This document shows, in pieces, positions 59,242 through 64,000 of a stretch of 64,000 nucleotides of DNA (position 1 is the first letter of the stretch; each line of letters starts with the position of its first letter). Source of the stretch: Akkermansia muciniphila. GTDB lineage: Bacteria; Verrucomicrobiota; Verrucomicrobiia; Verrucomicrobiales; Akkermansiaceae. The stretch covers positions 18,375 to 82,374 of the forward strand of contig SFDX01000015.1 in the NCBI GenBank assembly GCA_004557455.1, given 5' to 3'. The notes under the pieces were generated by a model. That model was given only the letters and a program-made list of their open reading frames with translations, made no database searches and was not told the origin of the DNA. The position numbers and the translations under genes are program-made.

Positions 59242-59920
59242 CCTCCTGCTCCTCACGGGCCTGGGTGTTGCCTCCGCCCTGGCCCCTTGCCCCATGGCCA
59301 CGAACCTAGCTGCGCTGGGGTACATCTCGCGCAGGGTAGGGGATGGACGGCGCACCTTCCTCTGCGCTGCATTGTATGCTATCGGTCGCGCGCTGGCCTA
59401 TGCTGCCCTCGGGGCCCTGCTGAGCGCCGGGGCGGTGGGCATGCCCGCTCTCTCCTATGCCCTGCAGGAGGGGATGCCCTACCTGCTCGGCCCCCTCCTG
59501 CTGATCGCAGGGCTGGTGCTGCTGGAGGTCCTGACGCTTCCCCGATGGCTGCATCTGAGCGGCCCCAAGCGAGGGGCCGTGGATACCATGCTGAGGAACG
59601 GCGGCGTATTGGGCGCCCTCCCCCTAGGGGCTCTGTTTGCGCTGGCCCTCTGCCCGCCCACGGCGGCGCTGCTTTTCGGGGCAGCCGTGCCGCTGGCGGC
59701 GGGGTCCTGCCTGCCCGTGGCGGGTGGACTGGCCCTCTTCGGCCTGGGCTCCGCCCTGCCGGTAGTGTCGGTGGCTGTCGGACTCAGCTTGGGCGCCGGC
59801 AGATGCGGCTCGCTTCTGCGCTTCCTCCCGACCCTGCAACGGGGGATTACGCTCATCACCGGTGCCGGACTCCTCCTGTGGGGGGCTTGGCTCTGTATCA
59901 ATACCTACATTCTTGCTTGA
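59234..59920 (+). CDS. ArsG-like/CcdA-type membrane protein
   Basis: A 228-residue polytopic protein with six hydrophobic segments. LGVASALAPCPMATNLAALGYISRR and LGALFALALCPPTAALLFGA each carry the CP pair of the CcdA/DsbD transmembrane electron-transfer fold, which is also the fold of ArsG, described as an efflux permease for aromatic arsenicals. It could pass electrons to the ArsF domain of its upstream neighbour or export an arsenical. The 8-bp overlap supports a joint function. Confidence 0.75.
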   Translation: MNDLLLLTGLGVASALAPCPMATNLAALGYISRRVGDGRRTFLCAALYAIGRALAYAALGALLSAGAVGMPALSYALQEGMPYLLGPLLLIAGLVLLEVLTLPRWLHLSGPKRGAVDTMLRNGGVLGALPLGALFALALCPPTAALLFGAAVPLAAGSCLPVAGGLALFGLGSALPVVSVAVGLSLGAGRCGSLLRFLPTLQRGITLITGAGLLLWGAWLCINTYILA

Positions 59921-59923
59921 CAT

Positions 59924-60883
59924 ATGATTCAACAATTCGCCGACTGGCTTACCTACGACGTCATGCTCTTCACCCCCGGCAGCTCGCTGGGTGAGAGTGT
60001 TGACTTCTTCATCTACGACACCGCAAAAATCCTGCTGTTGTTGCTGGCAATCAGCTGGGTTATGGGCATCATCAATGCCTATTTCCCCGTGGAGCAGGTG
60101 CGCCGCTTTCTCACCTCGCGCCGCTTGTTCGGCACGCAGTACCTGTTAGCGTCCGTATTCGGCGCGGTCACTCCCTTCTGCTCCTGCTCGTCCATTCCGC
60201 TGTTCATCGGCTTTGTACGCGGCGGCATTCCCCTGGGGGTCACCTTCGCCTTTCTCATTACCTCCCCGCTGGTAAACGAGGTCGCCGTAGCCATGTTCCT
60301 CGGCTCCTTCGGCTGGCGTGTCACGGCTCTCTATGCCCTCAGCGGTGTCTTGCTGGGCACGGTCGGGGGATGGCTGCTCGGGCGCATGCGCTTGGAGTCC
60401 CTGCTGTCGGACTGGGCTCGCAACCCCTCCGCGGCGGCCGTGGATACCGTCGCCGGCCCTGCACGCCGTATCCGCCTGCGCGCCGTCACGGCAGAGGCTT
60501 TCTCCATTGTCCGCAGCGTACTGCCCTACGTGGTGATCGGCATTGCCCTCGGTGCTGCCGTGCATGGTTTTGTGCCGGCTGATTTCTTCTCGAGCTTCCT
60601 GAGCGGTGCGGAGTTTTGGTCCGTCCCCGCCGGTGTGCTCTGCGGCGTCCCGATGTATACCAATGCCGCCGGCATCGTCCCCATCATGGAGGTGCTGGTT
60701 GCCAAAGGTGTCCCCCTCGGCACGGCCCTGGCCTTCATGATGGCCGTTGTCGGCCTCTCCCTCCCGGAGGCTACTCTCCTCAAGAAGGTCATGCAGTGGC
60801 GCCTACTCCTCATCTTCTTTGCCACCGTCACCCTCCTCATCATTATCTCCGGCTTCCTCTTCAATCTCCTTCCCCTCGGGTGA
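59924..60883 (+). CDS. arsP: ArsP-type permease (DUF318/UPF0718)
   Basis: A 319-residue membrane permease of the ArsP family, which exports trivalent organoarsenicals. TPFCSCSSIPLFIGFVRGGIPLG (Cys 86 and 88) is the hallmark; GVPMYTNAAGIVPIMEVLVAKGVPLGTALAFMM is the second half-repeat block. Eight or so helices. It starts 3 bp after arsG and ends the operon. Some family members have been linked to other metals, but the arsR-arsF-arsG context favours arsenicals. Confidence 0.82.
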   Translation: MIQQFADWLTYDVMLFTPGSSLGESVDFFIYDTAKILLLLLAISWVMGIINAYFPVEQVRRFLTSRRLFGTQYLLASVFGAVTPFCSCSSIPLFIGFVRGGIPLGVTFAFLITSPLVNEVAVAMFLGSFGWRVTALYALSGVLLGTVGGWLLGRMRLESLLSDWARNPSAAAVDTVAGPARRIRLRAVTAEAFSIVRSVLPYVVIGIALGAAVHGFVPADFFSSFLSGAEFWSVPAGVLCGVPMYTNAAGIVPIMEVLVAKGVPLGTALAFMMAVVGLSLPEATLLKKVMQWRLLLIFFATVTLLIIISGFLFNLLPLG

Positions 60884-60888
60884 GGGGG

Positions 60889-61773
60889 TCAGTCTTCCCC
60901 GCGGGAGCGGCAGCCCCAGCGGCAGGTGGGGTGTTTGATGGGCATGGTGGTGCGGGTGTCGGCGTCGGGCAGGTAAATGGAGTAGCTGCGCGGCGCAGGG
61001 CAGAAGCGGTCGCGGATCATGCGCAGGAAGTTGACGATGCGGTAGGAGACGGAGTGGCGCTTGGCGGCGTACCACGGCAGCTCCCGCAGGTAGGCGGCCC
61101 ACTCGTTGCGGGAGGTATCCGTCCAGGCCAGGTTATCCCCGGTGATGGTGAAGCTGCCGGTGAAGGTGCGGGGCAGGACGGCGAAGCGGGGGCGTAGGTT
61201 GACGATATCCCGGAAAAAGATAACATCTGCCAAGGCGCGGTATTTGGTGTCGAACCGCACGCTGTGGCTACGGAAGTGCTCCGCGCGGTGGAAGCAGGAG
61301 CAGGTGATGATCTCGCACACGGTTACGCTGCTCCAGCGGTGGGGCATCACGGGGCGTCGGTGGCAGATGTAGCGGCTCTCGGCATCCACGATGATGTAGG
61401 CCCCCAGCGCGATGTCCGCCTGTTGCTTTCGGAACGCCTGCGCGATGGCGGCGAGGGCCCCGGGGAAGTACTGCTCATCGCTGTTCAGGTGGGCCGTCAC
61501 ATCAGCCTGCGGCGGCATCTTGGCCCAGGCGGTGTTGATGGCATCGTACATCCCTTTGTCCGGCGCACTTTCGAAGGTGAAGCGGTAACCCGGGCAGTCG
61601 GTATGGCTCTGCTGCCAGTTCTCTAACCACTCGCGCGTGCCGTCGCCGGACGCGCCGTCCTGCACATGGTGGTGCACCTCCACTCCCTCGCCGACCTGGT
61701 CGGCCACGGAACGGACGCAGCGGGGGAGCCAGCGGAGGCTGTTGAAGGTGGGGGTAACAATGTAGAAGATCAT
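60889..61773 (-). CDS. Family-2 glycosyltransferase
   Basis: A 294-residue GT-A enzyme. IVTPTFNSLRWLPRCVRSVADQ, the HHVQDGASGDGTREWLENW acceptor block, DKGMYDAINTAWAKMPPQADVTAHLNSDEQYFPGAL (an NSDE metal site) are clear; it resembles WbbX-type glycosyltransferases using UDP-sugars. The start (ATG 61773) overlaps the upstream glycosyltransferase gene by 4 bp. Last gene of the pilD-GT26-GT2 operon, ending 5 bp from the convergent arsP. Confidence 0.85.
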   Translation of the reverse strand: MIFYIVTPTFNSLRWLPRCVRSVADQVGEGVEVHHHVQDGASGDGTREWLENWQQSHTDCPGYRFTFESAPDKGMYDAINTAWAKMPPQADVTAHLNSDEQYFPGALAAIAQAFRKQQADIALGAYIIVDAESRYICHRRPVMPHRWSSVTVCEIITCSCFHRAEHFRSHSVRFDTKYRALADVIFFRDIVNLRPRFAVLPRTFTGSFTITGDNLAWTDTSRNEWAAYLRELPWYAAKRHSVSYRIVNFLRMIRDRFCPAPRSYSIYLPDADTRTTMPIKHPTCRWGCRSRGED

Positions 61774-62516
61774 ATGCGTTTGGTGAGGCAATACCAGAGA
61801 AAGCGGGAATTGTGCACGAGATAACGGCGGAAGAGGCGACGCGGCTCGCGGCAGAGTCGGTAGGCCCATTCCAGCCCGTGGGATCGCACCCAAGCCGGGG
61901 CTTGTCGCACCAAGCCGGCGTGAAAGTTAAAGGCTGCCCCCACGCCGAAGTAGAGGGCGGGCGGTAGCTGCGAACGGTGCGTGTAGAGCCATCGTTCTTG
62001 TTTGGGACAGCCGAGACCTACCCAGACGCAATGGGCGCCGCTGTTGCGTACAGCCACCGCCAAGCGTTCCTCGATATCTGCGGGCCAGTCTCCCATGGGG
62101 GGGCAGAGATGGCCTGCTATCTGTACCCCGGGAAAGCGCGCCGTCAGGCGCTCGGATAAGGCAGCGCAGGCTTCTTCCGTGCCGCCGAAAAGAAAGTGGC
62201 GCAGCCCGTGCTCGCGCCCTTTGTCCCACATCCATTCCATCACGTCCGGACCGTAAAGTCGGTGGGCATCGGCTCCCTTGCGACGCATCAGCCACACGAT
62301 GGGCATGCCGTCCGGGCAAATGTAGTCGAATTGCGCCAATCCCGCCCCGTAGTCGGTTTCGTGTAACATTCGGGTGAGTACATGCACATCAGAGTGGGCT
62401 ATGAGCACCGGTGCAGCGCAGTCGGTGGCCCGCTGCGTCCACTCTGCTGTGGCCGTTGCCAGGTCGGCTCGCACGTAGGGAATGCCGAAGATCGTTTCCG
62501 TAGGTAGGGTGTTCAT
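61770..62516 (-). CDS. WecG/TagA/CpsF-family glycosyltransferase (GT26)
   Basis: A 248-residue enzyme that adds a ManNAc-like or related sugar to a lipid-linked acceptor at the membrane. Seen: FDYICPDGMPIVWLMRRKGADAHRLYGPDVMEWM with the catalytic-type Asp, FLFGGTEEACAALSERLTARFPG, VWVGLGCPKQERWLYTHR and FGVGAAFNFHAGLVRQAPAWVRSHGLEWAYRLCREPRRL, the complete family signature. One base separates it from the prepilin peptidase gene, and it overlaps the next glycosyltransferase by 4 bp. Confidence 0.92.
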   Translation of the reverse strand: MNTLPTETIFGIPYVRADLATATAEWTQRATDCAAPVLIAHSDVHVLTRMLHETDYGAGLAQFDYICPDGMPIVWLMRRKGADAHRLYGPDVMEWMWDKGREHGLRHFLFGGTEEACAALSERLTARFPGVQIAGHLCPPMGDWPADIEERLAVAVRNSGAHCVWVGLGCPKQERWLYTHRSQLPPALYFGVGAAFNFHAGLVRQAPAWVRSHGLEWAYRLCREPRRLFRRYLVHNSRFLWYCLTKRI

Positions 62517-62517
62517 G

Positions 62518-63648
62518 TTATGGTGTGAGGCAATGATCTATATAGAATGACGTGATTTCCGGGCCGTAGAAGAACCACGCCAGGGCCGCCGTAATGAGCC
62601 ACGGGCCGTAGGGCAGGGGAACGCCGCGGCCGGTGCGTGTGACGAGCGCCCACAACAGGGCCGGTATGGTGCTGGCAGGTAACATGAAGAGCACTCCCTG
62701 CCAACCGAGTAGCGACCCGATACCCAGGGCAATCCAAGCGTCTCCGCTGCCCATAGCTTCACGGCGGGAGGCGTAGCCGGTGCAGGTTCCGCGCAGCTCT
62801 GTGTAGTCTTCCAGTCGCAGGTGGCTGCCATCCGGTAGCCGGAGTCCTTCGGGGGAGAAGTGCAGTTCCCCGGGGGCGCCGTCCCGCCCTCGTAGGGTGG
62901 CGGTGGTCAGGTGCAGGCGGTCGCTCTCCTCGCGGAAGAGTTCGCTCCAGGTCAGGGTGTCTTCCCCTATACTCAGCAGAAGGTCGGTTCCTTCGGTATT
63001 CTCGCGCAGGTGCCACTCCTGCGGGGTGGGGTACTGTCGGCGGTTGTGGCCGAAGAGAGCGCGCCCCAGCAGGGCCACCCCGCGCAGCAGCGCATATCCT
63101 GTCGCTGCACCGACCGCGCTTCGAAAGAGCCCTTCGGTGGATTCCCAACAGGGTGTGGCGAGAAGCCAGGGGGCCGACAGCGCCGCGGCCACGCCCGCTG
63201 CTGTCGCCACAAGTACCACGCGCACCGGCACAATCATGTGCAGGCAGTCGATGCAGAAGAGGGTGATCATGGCCGCCATCCACACACACACCGCGGCGAT
63301 GGTCCAAGCGGTTTCACCTTCCAAATGCAGGGCGGTGCAGAAGAAGAGCAGTGCCGTGCCTAACTCTACCAGCGGGTATTGTACGGAGATGCGTCCTCCG
63401 CAGCAGGCGCCTTTCCCGCGCAGCAGAAGCCAGCTGATGATCGGGAGGTTTCGGTACCAAGGGATAGCCGCTCCGCAGCGCGGGCAGAACGAGCGCTTCG
63501 GTTCGTTCACTCGCATCCCTCTCGGTAGGCGGTAGATGACGACGTTCAGGAACGAGCCGACACAGGCACCCACTGCTCCGAATAGGATGGGCAGCACCCA
63601 GTCCTCCGCAGTCAGTGTTCCTTCTATTTCTTGCAGGATCGCCTCCAT
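62518..63648 (-). CDS. pilD: Prepilin peptidase (A24) with a large inserted domain
   Basis: A 376-residue polytopic membrane peptidase that cuts and may methylate type IV prepilins or pseudopilins. N-terminal part: GSFLNVVIYRLPR, a zinc CPRC (55-58) whose partner is CC (82-83) rather than CxxC, and YPLVELGTALLFF. Catalytic Asp residues are D134 (FCIDCLHMIVP) and D303 in GSGD (usually G[ML]GD). Between them, residues about 201-297 form a soluble insert with no membrane segment (HNRRQYPTPQEWHLRENTEGTD...), absent from the standard enzyme. ATG 63648 is 9 nt after the -10. First gene of an operon with two glycosyltransferases. Confidence 0.85.
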   Translation of the reverse strand: MEAILQEIEGTLTAEDWVLPILFGAVGACVGSFLNVVIYRLPRGMRVNEPKRSFCPRCGAAIPWYRNLPIISWLLLRGKGACCGGRISVQYPLVELGTALLFFCTALHLEGETAWTIAAVCVWMAAMITLFCIDCLHMIVPVRVVLVATAAGVAAALSAPWLLATPCWESTEGLFRSAVGAATGYALLRGVALLGRALFGHNRRQYPTPQEWHLRENTEGTDLLLSIGEDTLTWSELFREESDRLHLTTATLRGRDGAPGELHFSPEGLRLPDGSHLRLEDYTELRGTCTGYASRREAMGSGDAWIALGIGSLLGWQGVLFMLPASTIPALLWALVTRTGRGVPLPYGPWLITAALAWFFYGPEITSFYIDHCLTP

Positions 63649-63657
63649 TCCTCACCC

Positions 63658-63686
63658 AGTGTAGCATATCTCTATGCTCAACGCAA
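63658..63686 (-). promoter_or_regulatory. Leaderless promoter of the pilD operon
   Basis: TTGCGT, 17 bp, TACACT on the minus strand; 9 nt to the ATG. Confidence 0.55.
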
Positions 63687-63960
63687 GGCTTCATATTGTT
63701 CGTTGTCCGGTTTCGTTTCCTCGGTGAGACTGCTTCGCCTTCTTCCCCTACGCAGCCTGCGCTCGTCTGCGTGTGCTCGCGCGCGTGCGAGAAGGGCGTT
63801 TTCGGGGCTTTTTGCTGCGTTTCGGGCAGTTTTGAACCCGTTTTGCCGCGGTTCGGGCGTCTTGAAGGGTGTTTTTGTGCCGATTTTGCCGAAAATGGTC
63901 CGTTTTTGGCACTTTTTTGCAGCTTTTTGCACTTTTTTGCCGAATTTTGCAAAAATAAGC
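63687..63960. other. Intergenic stretch without a gene
   Basis: A T-rich sequence with repeated TTTTTGC-like words near 63900-63957 and no supported frame. No family was recognised on either strand; it is probably the leader region of a gene beyond the window edge. Confidence 0.3.
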
Positions 63961-63989
63961 TTGACGTTCGAGGGAAAAAGGAGTAAACT
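63961..63989 (+). promoter_or_regulatory. Promoter facing out of the window
   Basis: TTGACG, 17 bp, TAAACT pointing right. The gene it drives begins beyond base 64000. Confidence 0.5.
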
Positions 63990-64000
63990 CTGCGCACCCC

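Overview
The window looks like a chromosomal segment of a GC-rich gut-type Verrucomicrobiota, most likely Akkermansiaceae-like. This is an inference from two surface proteins with PEP-CTERM tails (VPEP, hydrophobic stretch, Arg cluster), a secreted protein with the N-terminus MRLHLPKTLLAAVLAA, and a membrane pyrophosphatase; no rRNA or tRNA gene was seen to confirm it.

Layout. 0-8 kb: coenzyme A gene (partial), a polytopic membrane protein, rpsO, an NfeD-like/flotillin pair, a HAD phosphatase and the pyrophosphatase hppA. 8-20 kb: a surface polysaccharide region with a PEP-CTERM protein, Wzx-type flippase, SDR, TPP enzyme, FrhB-like Fe-S protein, polysaccharide pyruvyl transferase and three family-2 glycosyltransferases. 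Much of it, clearly from 10.3 to 13.9 kb, is AT-richer than its surroundings. 20-30 kb: housekeeping (menC-rpe operon, pheA-holB-yicC-gmk, nagA) and small secreted proteins. 30.5-33.5 kb: an EcoRII-like restriction-modification pair. 33.6-42.6 kb: M3 peptidase, aroD, a large SNF2 helicase, an L,D-transpeptidase and a KamA-type radical SAM protein. 43-46.3 kb: a 1121-residue PEP-CTERM repeat adhesin. 46.7-50.7 kb: yggS, a GT39/ArnT-like protein with an extra membrane domain, and map. 51-60.9 kb: a metal/metalloid island, an RND efflux operon whose adaptor carries a His/Asp/Cys tandem repeat, divergent from an arsR-(thioredoxin-ArsF fusion)-arsG-arsP operon. 60.9-63.7 kb: a prepilin peptidase and two glycosyltransferases in one operon.

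Three kinds of non-coding structure stand out. (1) A 21-bp palindrome, TACAGCATT-N3-AATGCTGTA, sits inside sigma70-like promoters at seven places, mostly as outward-facing pairs about 140-157 bp apart; these flank the polysaccharide genes and the big adhesin and look like a shared regulon or a small mobile or invertible promoter cassette. (2) Promoters are very regular (TTGnnn, 16-18 bp, TAnnnT), and in ten genes the -10 box ends only 5-9 nt before the start codon, which predicts leaderless mRNAs. (3) A 192-bp repeat with long terminal inverted repeats occurs intact twice and once decayed (36.6, 46.5 and 50.8 kb), and a second repeat of about 125 bp, holding a gene 3' end plus its trailer, occurs at 8.3 and 33.3 kb.

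Limits: all family names come from reading motifs by eye; no database search, folding or alignment program was run.
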